In this document: positions 9,007-18,143 of the stretch, in pieces | How the letters are laid out: each line of letters begins with the position of its first letter | Position numbering within the stretch: the stretch's first letter is position 1 | From: Thalassospira lucentensis | GTDB taxonomy: Bacteria; Pseudomonadota; Alphaproteobacteria; Rhodospirillales; Thalassospiraceae | Direction of reading: 5' to 3' | Assembly: GCF_011806425.1 (NCBI RefSeq) | Contig: NZ_JAATOV010000003.1 | Coordinates: forward strand, 434,001-498,000 | Length of the DNA stretch: 64,000 bases | The notes under the pieces: generated by a model | The model's database searches: none | What the model was told of the DNA's origin: nothing | What the model saw: the letters and a program-made list of their open reading frames with translations, nothing else | Program-made: the position numbers and the translations under genes

Positions 9007-10088
9007 GCGCCGGTTTCCTCTGCCCGCCAAACCGGTGCCAAAAGGTCGGCCAGACGCATCTGCCAATCGGTCAACTGGGTTGGTGATGGTTTATCGGTTT
9101 TGAAACCGGAAATCTGATTGGTAAAGGTCTGCGCCCGTTCAAGGGCGGGCCCAGACAGCAGCGGCGTCATTGACACCACTTCTTCCATCTCGGTCCGCTT
9201 GCCATTGCAATGAAGGGCAACGTCACACCCTGCCGTCAGGCAGGCATGCGTGCGGCTTGCGATAGAACCGCCAAGGGCCTCCATCGACAAGTCATCGCTG
9301 ATCAACAGGTTGTTAAACCCAATGTCATCGCGAATGACGTCATCGATAACCGTCTTTGAAACCGTACCGGGCCGCTGATCATCGATATCGGTAAACAGCA
9401 AATGCGCAGACATGGCGGCCAGAACGTCTTTCATTTGACGAAATGGCACAAAATCAAGCTCGGAAAGCTCCGCCCGTGACGCGCTGACAATCGGAAGGTC
9501 TTTGTGACTATCAACCGACGCACGTCCGTGACCGGGAATATGTTTGATAATCGGTGCAATCCCGCCATCAAGCAAACCGGCGGCAACCGCACTGGCCAGA
9601 ATGACCACACGCGATACATCCGCACCGTAGGACCGATCACCGACAACGTCGCTCATGCCCGGAAAACGAAGGTCAAGAACCGGCGCGCACGTAGTGTTAA
9701 ACCCGGCATCCCGCAAATCGGCTGCCATGAGACGGGCATTGATATAGGCCGCTTCGCGGGCATCTTCCGGCGCGCTATCAAAAAGCTCACCAAACACACC
9801 GGCAGCTGGGATTTTTCGCCAATGCGGCGGTTTAAGGCGCATGACGCGCCCGCCTTCTTGGTCGACAAGGATCGGAACATTGGTTTTGCCAACAATGTCG
9901 CGCAACTGATCGGTAAGGGCGCGAACCTGATCAGGATTTTCAACATTGCGGGCAAACAGGATAAAGCCATAAGGATCCGCTTCGCGAAAGAAGCCCTTTT
10001 CCCAATTGCTCAGTTCCGTTCCATCAACGCCCAGAATACAGGCGCGCGATTTTCTAACTTCAAGGCCGGACAATGAGGCACCCCACAT
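9003..10088 (-). CDS. nagZ: beta-N-acetylhexosaminidase (GH3)
   Basis: NagZ removes GlcNAc from anhydro-muropeptides during peptidoglycan recycling in the cytosol. The KHIPGHGRASVDSHKDLP segment carries the His-Asp general acid/base dyad. The nucleophile Asp is in ISDDLSMEALGG. The length is 361 residues. The start overlaps the end of the SPOR gene by 29 bp, which suggests coupling. Confidence 0.94.
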   Translation of the reverse strand: MWGASLSGLEVRKSRACILGVDGTELSNWEKGFFREADPYGFILFARNVENPDQVRALTDQLRDIVGKTNVPILVDQEGGRVMRLKPPHWRKIPAAGVFGELFDSAPEDAREAAYINARLMAADLRDAGFNTTCAPVLDLRFPGMSDVVGDRSYGADVSRVVILASAVAAGLLDGGIAPIIKHIPGHGRASVDSHKDLPIVSASRAELSELDFVPFRQMKDVLAAMSAHLLFTDIDDQRPGTVSKTVIDDVIRDDIGFNNLLISDDLSMEALGGSIASRTHACLTAGCDVALHCNGKRTEMEEVVSMTPLLSGPALERAQTFTNQISGFKTDKPSPTQLTDWQMRLADLLAPVWRAEETGA

Positions 10089-10950
10089 TGCGTTGTTTCA
10101 AATCAGCACACAGCTTTTCAGCACTCGCCGCATCGGCAAGCGGACCTGCCTGAAGGCGGTAATAAACGCCCTTGCCTTCAATTTCCGTGCGCTGCACGAA
10201 CATCTTAAGATTACCAAGCAAGTCTTTGTTTTTCGATGACAATCTTTTCCACTCGGCCGCGGCACGGTCTTTTTCACGCAAGGACGCCATCTGAATACGG
10301 AAATCCCCAGTGGCGGCGCTTTCCGTCGCACTTGCGGTCGTGTTTTGTGCGGGCTTTGACGGTGCAGTTGCTTCGGGTGTTTGGTTGGCCCGTGCGTTCG
10401 CAGCAGCAATTGCCTTCTGCGCATCGCTTAAGGTTTCTGGTTCCGAAATTTCGGGTGCTTTTATTTCCGATGACCCGGCGGGCACGTCGGCAGCAGTTGC
10501 CGCCTCGCCCGCATCAACATCATCCGCTGCACCACCTGCATCCTTATCCGCCGTTGCAGCATCAGATTCTTTTGGTGAAGTTGGCACAACATCGGGTGCG
10601 CGCGGCATGTCGGGCAATTCCTGCAACACGACATCCGCATCCGGATCAACATCGCTTAGCTGATCGTAAACTGTGGTGTTGCGATGCGGGACTTCCATCC
10701 CACCCGGATCTTCGGGTCGAAGTTTGATCGGGGATGGATCAGGCAGAAGGATCGGTAATTTCCCATCGTCCTGAATAGGCTGGCCCTGATTATAAAACCA
10801 GTAACCAGCCGCACCAAGGCCGCCAATCACGACAGCCGCCCCCAAGAACACAGTCAGAACGCCCTTCGTTTTGCTTTTTCCGGCGTCTGGCTCGCCACCA
10901 TAATGGCCGGAACGCTCTGCATGAAGGTCATTACCGTGTTCTTCATTCAT
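10060..10950 (-). CDS. SPOR-domain membrane protein
   Basis: This is a 296-residue bitopic protein. A short cytoplasmic N-terminus precedes a membrane helix at about residues 30-52 (VLTVFLGAAVVIGGLGAAGYWF). A long Pro/Ala/Asp-rich periplasmic linker leads to a C-terminal SPOR domain from about residue 215, with FRIQMASLREKDRAAAEWKRL and YRLQAGPL segments. SPOR domains bind glycan strands lacking stem peptides at division septa. The gene starts 3 bp after argS and overlaps nagZ. Confidence 0.9.
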   Translation of the reverse strand: MNEEHGNDLHAERSGHYGGEPDAGKSKTKGVLTVFLGAAVVIGGLGAAGYWFYNQGQPIQDDGKLPILLPDPSPIKLRPEDPGGMEVPHRNTTVYDQLSDVDPDADVVLQELPDMPRAPDVVPTSPKESDAATADKDAGGAADDVDAGEAATAADVPAGSSEIKAPEISEPETLSDAQKAIAAANARANQTPEATAPSKPAQNTTASATESAATGDFRIQMASLREKDRAAAEWKRLSSKNKDLLGNLKMFVQRTEIEGKGVYYRLQAGPLADAASAEKLCADLKQRNVGCLIVRP

Positions 10951-10953
10951 ATC

Positions 10954-12705
10954 TTACATCTCCTCGACAGGCGTCACACCAAGCACCTCAAGCCCCGATG
11001 CAATTACCGTCGCAACGGAACGGATCATTGCAAGACGCGCCAAGGTCGCAGGCAGATCATCAGCAATGATAAAGCGAAGCTCGGTGTTATCGCGTCCTTT
11101 GTTCCACAATCCATGGAATTCAGCCGCAATTTCTGTCAGGAAAAAGGCGATACGATGGGGTTCATGCGCAGTTGCCGCCTGTTCGATAATACGCGGCCAT
11201 TCCGCCATACGGCGCACCAGAAGCTTTTCATCTTCTGACGTCAACAAGGACAAATCGGCATCTTTAAGGGCTGCGACGGACAAATCCTGCTCTGGGAATG
11301 CTTCCGCCGCCTGACGGAACACCGAATTGATCCGCGCATGCGCGTACTGAACATAAAATACCGGGTTGTCGCGCGACTGTTCGGTCACCTTGGCGAAATC
11401 AAACTCAAGTGCAGCGTCATTTTTGCGGGTCAGCATGATGAAACGCACAACGTCCTTGCCAACACGCTCGACAACGTCGCGCAACGTCACAAAGGTACCG
11501 GCACGCTTAGACATTTTAACCGGTTCGCCATTATCGAACAGACTGACCAACTGACAAAGTTTAACGTCCAGATCGCCTTCTCCGGCGGTAATCGCCTTGG
11601 TGGCAGCCTTCATGCGTTTGACGTAACCACCGTGATCGGCACCCAAGACGTCGATCATCAGGTTAAAGCCGCGCTCGTACTTATCAAAGTGATAGGCAAT
11701 ATCCGTCGCAAAATAGGTCCAGCTACCATCGGATTTCTTAAGCGCACGGTCAACATCGTCACCAAAGTCGGTCGCGCGGAACAAGGTCTGTGGGCGTGGC
11801 TCCCAATCATCGGGAGTTTTGCCTTTTGGCGGCTCAAGCACGCCGACGTAAATATCGCCTTTTTTCTCAAGATGCTCAAAGGCGGACTGCACCTTACCTG
11901 CCTTCACCAACCCGTCTTCTGACGTAAAGATATCATGCGCAACACCAAGTATGCGCAGGTCTTCTTTGATCAGCAACATCATCTCGACGATGGCAAAGGT
12001 GCGAAACTCTTCAAGCCATTCTTCTTCTGGCGCGCCAACCCATTTATCACCATCGCGATCGGCAAGTTTTTTGCCCGGTGCGACCAAATAATCGCCCGGA
12101 TAAAGCCCTTGTGGAATTTCACCAACCTCTTCGCCAAGCGCTTCGCGGTAACGGATATGAAGCGAACGGGCCAGAACATCAACCTGCGCACCGGCATCAT
12201 TGATGTAATATTCCTTGGTAACGTCGTATCCAGCCTTGCTTAGCAAGTTGGCAAGAACGTCACCGACAACTGCCCCACGGCAATGGCCAACATGCATCGG
12301 GCCGGTCGGGTTTGCCGACACATATTCGATGTTGATTTTGGCGTCCTTGCCCATGTCGCTGTTGCCGTATGCGGTACCAACTTCAAGTACCTTGGTCACC
12401 TGCGACAGCCAAAACTGATCGGCCATCCGCAGATTGATAAATCCGGGGCCAGCAATTTCGACATTGTCGATATGGTCAAGCAATCGAAGTTTCTCAGCCA
12501 GTTTCTCGGCAAGGTCGCGCGGCTTCATCCCGGCGGCCTTTGACAGAAGCATTGCGGCATTGGTTGCGGCATCCCCATGAGACGCATCGCGCGGCGGCTC
12601 CACCGTCACGCGTGAGGTATCACTTCCCTGCGGAAGAACCCCTTCATTCTCAAGGGCAACAAGCTGTTTCTCGATGTCGCTTTTCAACAGGCTGAAAACA
12701 TTCAT
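10954..12705 (-). CDS. argS: arginyl-tRNA synthetase
   Basis: This class I synthetase charges tRNA-Arg. The HIGH-type motif is HVGH within [15 protein letters not shown]. The KMSKS-type motif is [10 protein letters not shown]. An N-terminal additional domain and a C-terminal DALR-type anticodon-binding domain bracket the catalytic core. I start at the ATG at 12705 (583 residues, [15 protein letters not shown]) because the 26 residues added by the longer frame do not resemble the family. It heads the long leftward operon. Confidence 0.96.
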   Translation of the reverse strand: MNVFSLLKSDIEKQLVALENEGVLPQGSDTSRVTVEPPRDASHGDAATNAAMLLSKAAGMKPRDLAEKLAEKLRLLDHIDNVEIAGPGFINLRMADQFWLSQVTKVLEVGTAYGNSDMGKDAKINIEYVSANPTGPMHVGHCRGAVVGDVLANLLSKAGYDVTKEYYINDAGAQVDVLARSLHIRYREALGEEVGEIPQGLYPGDYLVAPGKKLADRDGDKWVGAPEEEWLEEFRTFAIVEMMLLIKEDLRILGVAHDIFTSEDGLVKAGKVQSAFEHLEKKGDIYVGVLEPPKGKTPDDWEPRPQTLFRATDFGDDVDRALKKSDGSWTYFATDIAYHFDKYERGFNLMIDVLGADHGGYVKRMKAATKAITAGEGDLDVKLCQLVSLFDNGEPVKMSKRAGTFVTLRDVVERVGKDVVRFIMLTRKNDAALEFDFAKVTEQSRDNPVFYVQYAHARINSVFRQAAEAFPEQDLSVAALKDADLSLLTSEDEKLLVRRMAEWPRIIEQAATAHEPHRIAFFLTEIAAEFHGLWNKGRDNTELRFIIADDLPATLARLAMIRSVATVIASGLEVLGVTPVEEM

Positions 12706-12819
12706 AACTTTGGTCTTTGCATATTTTTGTTTGTGGTCAATCGGACCATGTGACTGCGGCTGTTTTGAGACATTTCGCATCAAAAGGCAAGCAACGGGTA
12801 TTTTGAATGCTTACAGGTT

Positions 12820-12847
12820 TTGACATTTCAGCCATGCACGCTAAATA
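12820..12847 (+). promoter_or_regulatory. candidate erpA promoter
   Basis: A perfect TTGACA (12820-12825) is followed after 16 bases by TAAATA (12842-12847). A separate extended -10 element, TG-N-TATGAT (12874-12882), offers a second start closer to erpA. Both lie in the 241-bp region between argS and erpA. Confidence 0.5.
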
Positions 12848-12946
12848 GTGGCTTAAAGACTACGATCCGAACGTGCTATGATGTGCGCCATGGATCGTGA
12901 CTGTCCCCGCTGGTTCTCTGGCGGATTGAAGACCAAGGAGTGTTGA

Positions 12947-13288
12947 ATGACTGAAGCTTCACGGCAAGTCCAAATGACCGAAAGTGCTGCAAAACGTGTT
13001 CAGGAACTGATCGCAAGCGAAGGTGCTTCGAACACAATGCTGCGCTTGCAGGTTTCTGGTGGCGGTTGCAGTGGTTTTCAGTATGAATTCTCGCTGGATG
13101 ACAAAACCGGCGAAGAAGACTGCATTTTCGAAAACCACGGTGCGAAAATGGTGATCGACGAAGTATCGCTCGATCTTTTGGGCGGTGCAGAGATTGATTT
13201 CGTGCGCGAATTGGTGGGGGCTGCCTTTCGCGTCAACAATCCCAATGCGACATCGTCTTGCGGCTGTGGATCAAGTTTCTCAATTTGA
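12947..13288 (+). CDS. erpA: iron-sulfur cluster insertion protein ErpA
   Basis: ErpA is an A-type carrier that delivers [Fe-S] clusters to apo-enzymes. The three conserved cysteines are C41 (GGGCSGF), C105 and C107 (SCGCGSSF at the C-terminus). The length of 113 residues is standard. An AAGGAG ribosome site stands 6 bases before the ATG. It is divergent from argS and ends in a clear terminator. Confidence 0.95.
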   Translation: MTEASRQVQMTESAAKRVQELIASEGASNTMLRLQVSGGGCSGFQYEFSLDDKTGEEDCIFENHGAKMVIDEVSLDLLGGAEIDFVRELVGAAFRVNNPNATSSCGCGSSFSI

Positions 13289-13315
13289 TCCATCGCGAAA
13301 AAACGATTTATAAAG

Positions 13316-13348
13316 CGGGGTCCGTTTACTGCGGACCCCGTTTTGTTT
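13316..13348 (+). terminator. intrinsic terminator after erpA
   Basis: A 9-bp perfect stem CGGGGTCCG/CGGACCCCG with a 7-base loop is followed by TTTTGTTT. Confidence 0.9.
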
Positions 13349-13387
13349 GACCCGACTTATCTGACACACCCTAGAATCGAGGCCTGA

Positions 13388-14167
13388 ATGAAAATCGCCA
13401 CCTGGAACGTCAACTCGATCAAGGCGCGCCTGCCCAATATCATTGAGTGGCTGCAAGAAGCCAAACCCGATGTTGTCCTGTTACAGGAAACCAAAACGGT
13501 TGATGACGCCTTCCCGGCGATGGAAATCGAGGATCTCGGCTATAACATCGCGATCCACGGCCAAAAAACCTATAACGGCGTTGCCATTCTCTCGAAATAC
13601 CCGATCGAGGATGTTGAACGCGGCCTTCCAGGCAATGATGATGACGCCCAGGCGCGCTACATCGAAGCAACCATCAGTTCGCCGAACCCAGTGCGCGTCG
13701 CGTCAATCTATGTGCCAATGGGAACCGCTGTTGGTGATGAAAAATTCCATTACAAACTAAATTTCCTTGATCGCTTGATCACCCGGTTTGAAAAAATCCA
13801 TCAAAGCGGCGAAGCAGCCGTCATGGGCGGCGATTACAATATCGCGCCAGACGATTCGGATGTCTATGACCCGGCCAAACTCCGTGAAATGGTTTTGTGC
13901 TCGACCACCGAACGCAAACTTCTTCTCTCCCTCATTCCTCTTTTCTACACCGACGCGTTCCCTACCTTCTTTCCCAAAGGCCATCAATATAGCTGGTGGG
14001 ACTACCGTGCTGGTGCATGGAACAAGGATAATGGTCTGCGCATCGACCATCTTCTTTTGACCCCGGCCGCCGCCGATCGTCTGAGCGCCTCTGACATTGA
14101 CCGTGATCCACGCGGCAAGGAAAAGGCATCGGATCACACACCAGTCTGGTGCATGATCGACGACTAA
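13388..14167 (+). CDS. xthA: exodeoxyribonuclease III
   Basis: This AP endonuclease/3' exonuclease acts in base excision repair. Family motifs are in order: KIATWNVNSIKARL at the start, LLQETK with the metal-binding Glu, GGDYNIAPDDSDVYDP, WWDYRAGAWNKDNGLRIDHLL and the catalytic SDHTPVW near the end. The length of 259 residues is normal. It is a monocistronic unit flanked by two terminators. Confidence 0.96.
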   Translation: MKIATWNVNSIKARLPNIIEWLQEAKPDVVLLQETKTVDDAFPAMEIEDLGYNIAIHGQKTYNGVAILSKYPIEDVERGLPGNDDDAQARYIEATISSPNPVRVASIYVPMGTAVGDEKFHYKLNFLDRLITRFEKIHQSGEAAVMGGDYNIAPDDSDVYDPAKLREMVLCSTTERKLLLSLIPLFYTDAFPTFFPKGHQYSWWDYRAGAWNKDNGLRIDHLLLTPAAADRLSASDIDRDPRGKEKASDHTPVWCMIDD

Positions 14168-14206
14168 GCGCTCTAAGCGGCGGATTACAGATTTATCGAA
14201 TACGCC

Positions 14207-14243
14207 AAAGGGCAGCACCATTTCGGGCTGCCCTTTGTGTTTG
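14207..14243 (+). terminator. intrinsic terminator after xthA
   Basis: A 10-bp stem AAAGGGCAGC/GCTGCCCTTT is followed by GTGTTTG. The T-run is imperfect but the stem is strong. Confidence 0.75.
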
Positions 14244-14279
14244 ATCTCGGTTTTTAGTCACGCCGCAATTTAACGCACT

Positions 14280-14948
14280 TTATTCTGCGGCCTGCTGCAT
14301 CGCCATGCGATAGGCAACGATGTCTTCGATGCTGATAACGACCATGTCATGTTGCTTGGCATAGGCGATCAACTCTGGCAAACGCGCCATGGTGCCGTCC
14401 GGGTTTGTGATTTCGCACAACACACCTGACGGTTTCAGGCCCGCCAAACGCATCAAATCAACCGTCCCTTCGGTATGGCCGCGGCGCTCCAAAACACCGC
14501 CGGCCCGCGCACGCAGCGGAAACACATGCCCCGGACGCGCCAAATCAGACGCCTTGGCACCATCAGCAATCGCTGTTTTCACCGTGGTCACACGATCGGC
14601 TGCCGATACACCCGTGGTAACACCCACCTTGGCTTCGATGGTGACAGTAAAGCCCGTGCCCATGCTTGATGTGTTGTCCGCAACCATCGGCGGCAAATCG
14701 AGCGATGTTGCGGCTTCATCTGTCAGACACAGACAAACAATGCCGCTGCAATCGCGGATCATCATCGCCATCTGTTCATTTGTCAGATTTTCTGCGGAAA
14801 AAATAAGATCGCCTTCGTTTTCGCGATCTTCGTCATCGACAACCAGTACACCTTTACCTTGGCGGATATCAGCAAGTGCACGTTCCATACGTGCAGTCGC
14901 ATCGCCAAAGATCGAAAGATCTGATTCCTGATGAACACTCTGATTCAT
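14280..14948 (-). CDS. ribB: 3,4-dihydroxy-2-butanone-4-phosphate synthase
   Basis: RibB converts ribulose 5-phosphate to dihydroxybutanone phosphate and formate, feeding riboflavin synthesis. Visible motifs are [11 protein letters not shown] (metal-binding acids), [19 protein letters not shown] and [11 protein letters not shown]. At 222 residues it is the stand-alone form, without the RibA domain often fused in other bacteria. A strong GAGGAGG site precedes the ATG. An FMN riboswitch lies in its leader, so it is expected to be repressed by FMN. Confidence 0.95.
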   Translation of the reverse strand: MNQSVHQESDLSIFGDATARMERALADIRQGKGVLVVDDEDRENEGDLIFSAENLTNEQMAMMIRDCSGIVCLCLTDEAATSLDLPPMVADNTSSMGTGFTVTIEAKVGVTTGVSAADRVTTVKTAIADGAKASDLARPGHVFPLRARAGGVLERRGHTEGTVDLMRLAGLKPSGVLCEITNPDGTMARLPELIAYAKQHDMVVISIEDIVAYRMAMQQAAE

Positions 14949-15080
14949 AACCGTCCTCCTCGGATGGCGGCTTACGAATCAGGGCACAAAAGAAAGGCCC
15001 GACGTCATGGCGCACCGCGCCAATCACCGGTCGTAGACAAAAAGCATCGCACCCCATCGGGGCAACGTTACCTGTCACGC

Positions 15081-15235
15081 GTTATCCTCTCCCATCCGGA
15101 CTATTACCGTCGGCTCCGGAGTTACACCGGATCTGCTGACCCTGCCGACCCAAACGGATCAACAGGCGCTCGCGGGCTTTCCAGATAACTGGATTTACCG
15201 CCGGTAGGGATTTGCACCCTGCCCTGAGAATAAGC
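15081..15235 (-). ncRNA. FMN riboswitch (RFN element)
   Basis: Read leftward, the conserved RFN blocks appear in order: AGGGCAGGGTGCAAATCCC, TACCGGCGGTAAATCC, AAGCCCGCGAGCG, GATCCGGTGTAACTCCGGAG, CCGACGGTAATAGTCCGGAT and GGGAGAGGATAAC. It begins about 40 bases after the predicted transcription start and ends 132 bases before ribB. A C4/G4 hairpin with five T about 8 bases beyond it (around 15039-15062) may be part of the expression platform. Binding of FMN should reduce ribB expression. Confidence 0.95.
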
Positions 15236-15281
15236 GCCGTGTTTAAACGACAAGCTTGATCAAAATCGATCAAGCAAAGGC

Positions 15282-15310
15282 ACTTTAGAAAAGCATAGAC
15301 CGCTTGTCAA
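15282..15310 (-). promoter_or_regulatory. ribB promoter
   Basis: Read leftward, a perfect TTGACA (15305-15310), a 17-base spacer and TAAAGT (15282-15287) lie immediately before the riboswitch. The inverted repeat CTTGATC/GATCAAG (15255-15274) falls at the expected 5' end of the transcript. Confidence 0.75.
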
Positions 15311-15350
15311 ACCAGATAAAACCATGACAGCCGCCTGCGAAACCAACGGT

Positions 15351-16628
15351 TTACACCTCTGATAGCACTTTTCCGGCCCGGAAATGAAAATCGCATCCGT
15401 TTTTGCGCGCTTCACGTGGTGCCCATTGGCATACGGCACACCGTTTATCAGACGAACGCTTTTGCGCTTGGCATTCGCGGTTTAAATATGGGCCAAGCAG
15501 CGCGTCGATATAGGTGCCCTGAAAGGCATCCACACCAAGACTACGCCCCATACGAAGCGCCGTGCGGCTGTCACACCGTGTCAGGATCAAGTTTTGATCC
15601 GAAAACAGGTTGGCAAACTCGCGCAACCGTTCGGTGACTTCGCTGCGCCGCGATCCGATAATATTTTGGTCCCAGATGACCTTGATAAAATCGACATTCA
15701 TTTTGTTTGCCGACAAAAACTCCAACGCTGGCAGCGTGATGCGATCCAACCCTGCACGGATGCCAACCGATTGCAGGAATTCACAGGCATCTTCAAATTC
15801 CCACCAATTGGCAATCGCGTTCTCCATCGAAAATTCAATCGCCATATTCTCAATCAGCGCACCATCATCCGATCCGATAAAATCGGAAAAGGCCTCACTC
15901 AGAACGGTTTGCACCTGCATGTTCAAATGTAACCGGTCGGGTAAAATGGATGACGCTTTGCTGCGCGTGACATCCATCACTTTTTCATCAAGAACCCGCG
16001 ACAGGATTTCAATCTCGCCCGGCCCTTCAAGCAGAAAACTCGCCAGATGGTACTGCCGCAGATAATCGAGCGAGCAATAAAGCTCATGACCAAGCACTTC
16101 GCGGCGGCTGTTTTGCATACTGACGATGGCCTGACGGCGACACGAATCAAAAACCGCATCCAACGAAATGGCATTTCGCAACATTTCGGCCAGATCAAAC
16201 CGCTCAGACGGCTGGTTCGATGATTGCCCGACATGCGGCAGCCCAAGGGTTTCTAAAACCTGTTGTTCGTCTTTTGGCCATTCGAACCGCTGCCAAAGAT
16301 TTACCGGAATATGCCCAAGGCCCTGACGTTCAATAACCTCGTCTAGCGTTTCACGTACATGCGCGACAAAGCTATCGTCATTTTCGGCCCATTTGGCACC
16401 TCGAACAAACGCCACCATCCCATTTTCAAGACGGTACAGCTGCGTGTATTCGGGCAGATGGTGAAATGCATCCCGGCTGATGGCCTGATAATCTTCGCTC
16501 GTCAGACGCAAATCCATCGGGATATCCAGAATGCCAAGGTGTGGCTTTTTACCATTGGCGGAATGCTTGTGAAGACGATCTATAAAACGGCTAAGCGGGA
16601 CGGCTGGTTTGGCGGCAGGAATAGTCAT
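15351..16628 (-). CDS. degenerate EAL-like protein with C-terminal Cys/His cluster
   Basis: This 425-residue protein is only weakly recognisable. From about residue 165 the order of segments follows the EAL phosphodiesterase fold: GHELYCSLDYL where active enzymes have the E-x-L motif region, MAIEFSMENAIAN in the place of LEITE, AGLDRITLPALEFL with NVDFIKVIW, then RSLGVDAFQGTYI like the terminal GxxxxQG. Most catalytic acids are replaced, so c-di-GMP hydrolysis is unlikely. The tail has C-x10-C-x2-C-x11-C-x2-H spacing, which suggests a metal site. It lies 58 bp downstream of pabC on the same strand and may be co-transcribed. The assignment is inference. Confidence 0.6.
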   Translation of the reverse strand: MTIPAAKPAVPLSRFIDRLHKHSANGKKPHLGILDIPMDLRLTSEDYQAISRDAFHHLPEYTQLYRLENGMVAFVRGAKWAENDDSFVAHVRETLDEVIERQGLGHIPVNLWQRFEWPKDEQQVLETLGLPHVGQSSNQPSERFDLAEMLRNAISLDAVFDSCRRQAIVSMQNSRREVLGHELYCSLDYLRQYHLASFLLEGPGEIEILSRVLDEKVMDVTRSKASSILPDRLHLNMQVQTVLSEAFSDFIGSDDGALIENMAIEFSMENAIANWWEFEDACEFLQSVGIRAGLDRITLPALEFLSANKMNVDFIKVIWDQNIIGSRRSEVTERLREFANLFSDQNLILTRCDSRTALRMGRSLGVDAFQGTYIDALLGPYLNRECQAQKRSSDKRCAVCQWAPREARKNGCDFHFRAGKVLSEV

Positions 16629-16686
16629 TCGGCGATCCTGATCTTAAGGCAAGATCGCGATCCTGACAGTCATTTATTAACTAAAT

Positions 16687-17550
16687 CTAAAGCCACATAC
16701 CATCGCATAGTTTTGCATCTACCATTTGGGATATTCTTGCGAATAAGGTATGTATTTCCGATGGGGCGCCGATTGGCTTACCGTCCAGCGTAGCCACCCG
16801 CCTTAATCCCTGCAACGCGTTGACCGTAAACAGAAAATCCATGTCGCCAAGTTCATCGGGTGACTTCGCTTCAAAACCAACATCAACTCTGTTGGCGCGC
16901 GCCAAATTAATCACAAATGTACGCGCCAAGCCGCACAAAATTCCGGTTGCGGCATCCGGCGTCCAAAGAACGCCGTCCTTAATACCAAACAGGTTGGCAA
17001 TTGTGGTTTCGGCCACGGATCCATCCACCGACAGGATCAAGGCATCATCACCACCCGCCTGATCGGCTTCCTGTTTGGCGACGATATTATCAAGATAGTT
17101 CAGACTTTTGATTGTCCCTGCCACAGACCAGGGATTGCGGCGAATTTTTTGCGCTGTAATCAGCCGCAATCCGTCCGACGTTGCAGCCGGGGCAAAGGGC
17201 GCAACCGTAATCAATACCGTTGGTGTCGGTGTTTCTGGCGGTAACAAACCGCGTGGGCCACTGCCCCGTGACACCGATATTCGAACAACCGCACTGCTTA
17301 AATCTGCCTGCGTACAAAGCTTTGCGACAATCGCCGTAACATCTGCTTGGGCTGGCAACAGGTTTGCAGGCAGGCCAACCATATCGGCATGTTTGGCCAA
17401 CCGTTCCATGTGCGCTGGCAGCCACGCGACCACACCGCGATGGGCACGCATGGTTTCAAAAAAGCCATCGCCCAGCAAAAAACCGCGATCGGTTACCGCA
17501 ACAACCGCATCATCAGCATTTTGGTATTCACCGTTTAGCCAGACGTGCAT
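16687..17550 (-). CDS. pabC: aminodeoxychorismate lyase (class IV aminotransferase)
   Basis: PabC is a PLP enzyme that releases pyruvate from aminodeoxychorismate to give p-aminobenzoate for folate. The Schiff-base lysine is K148 in the TIKSLNYLDN segment. The N-terminal DRGFLLGDGFFETMR motif is typical of class IV enzymes. The operon with pabB and pabA favours PabC over a branched-chain or D-amino-acid aminotransferase. It overlaps pabA by 16 bp. Confidence 0.88.
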   Translation of the reverse strand: MHVWLNGEYQNADDAVVAVTDRGFLLGDGFFETMRAHRGVVAWLPAHMERLAKHADMVGLPANLLPAQADVTAIVAKLCTQADLSSAVVRISVSRGSGPRGLLPPETPTPTVLITVAPFAPAATSDGLRLITAQKIRRNPWSVAGTIKSLNYLDNIVAKQEADQAGGDDALILSVDGSVAETTIANLFGIKDGVLWTPDAATGILCGLARTFVINLARANRVDVGFEAKSPDELGDMDFLFTVNALQGLRRVATLDGKPIGAPSEIHTLFARISQMVDAKLCDGMWL

Positions 17551-18143
17551 GACTGCTCACCCTTTGCTTCCTTAAACGCTGCTGCCAGTTTAAGGAAATT
17601 GGCCAACAAGTCATGCCCCTGCTCTGTCAAAACGGCTTCTGGATGAAATTGCACGCCATAAATTGGCAGTGATGCATGGGCAAATGCCATCACTTCCCCC
17701 TCTGGCCCGGTGGCGGTCTGTTCCAGGGTTCCGTCACCAGGAAGATCGACGATTAACGAATGATACCGCGTCACCGACAATGGCTGCTTTAACCCGGCAA
17801 ACAAGCCATCACCATCATGCTTAATATCAGATGTCATACCATGCACCGGACGTGATGCCCGGCGCACTTTGCCCCCAAAAGCCTGCGCAATCGATTGGTG
17901 CCCCAAACAGACACCCAGCATCGGAAAATCCCCCGCCAGATCACGGATCAGCGCAAGACTATTACCTGCCTCATCCGGTCCGCACGGTCCGGGGGAAAAC
18001 ACCAGGGCATCCGGGCCTAACGCCCGCACCATGTCGGCGGTAATCTCGTCATTTCGAACGACCTGAACATCTTGATCAAGCTCACGCAGGTAGCGCGCAA
18101 GATTGAACACGAACGAATCATAATTATCGATCAGCAGGATCAT
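17535..18143 (-). CDS. pabA: aminodeoxychorismate synthase glutamine amidotransferase
   Basis: This class I glutamine amidotransferase passes ammonia to PabB. The triad is C79 (LGVCLGHQ), H167 and E169 (VQFHPEA). The oxyanion SPGPCGPDEAG segment is at about residues 50-60. TrpG has the same architecture; the neighbours PabB (with its PIKGT lysine) and PabC decide the name. It overlaps pabB by 4 bp (ATGA). Confidence 0.9.
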   Translation of the reverse strand: MILLIDNYDSFVFNLARYLRELDQDVQVVRNDEITADMVRALGPDALVFSPGPCGPDEAGNSLALIRDLAGDFPMLGVCLGHQSIAQAFGGKVRRASRPVHGMTSDIKHDGDGLFAGLKQPLSVTRYHSLIVDLPGDGTLEQTATGPEGEVMAFAHASLPIYGVQFHPEAVLTEQGHDLLANFLKLAAAFKEAKGEQSCTSG

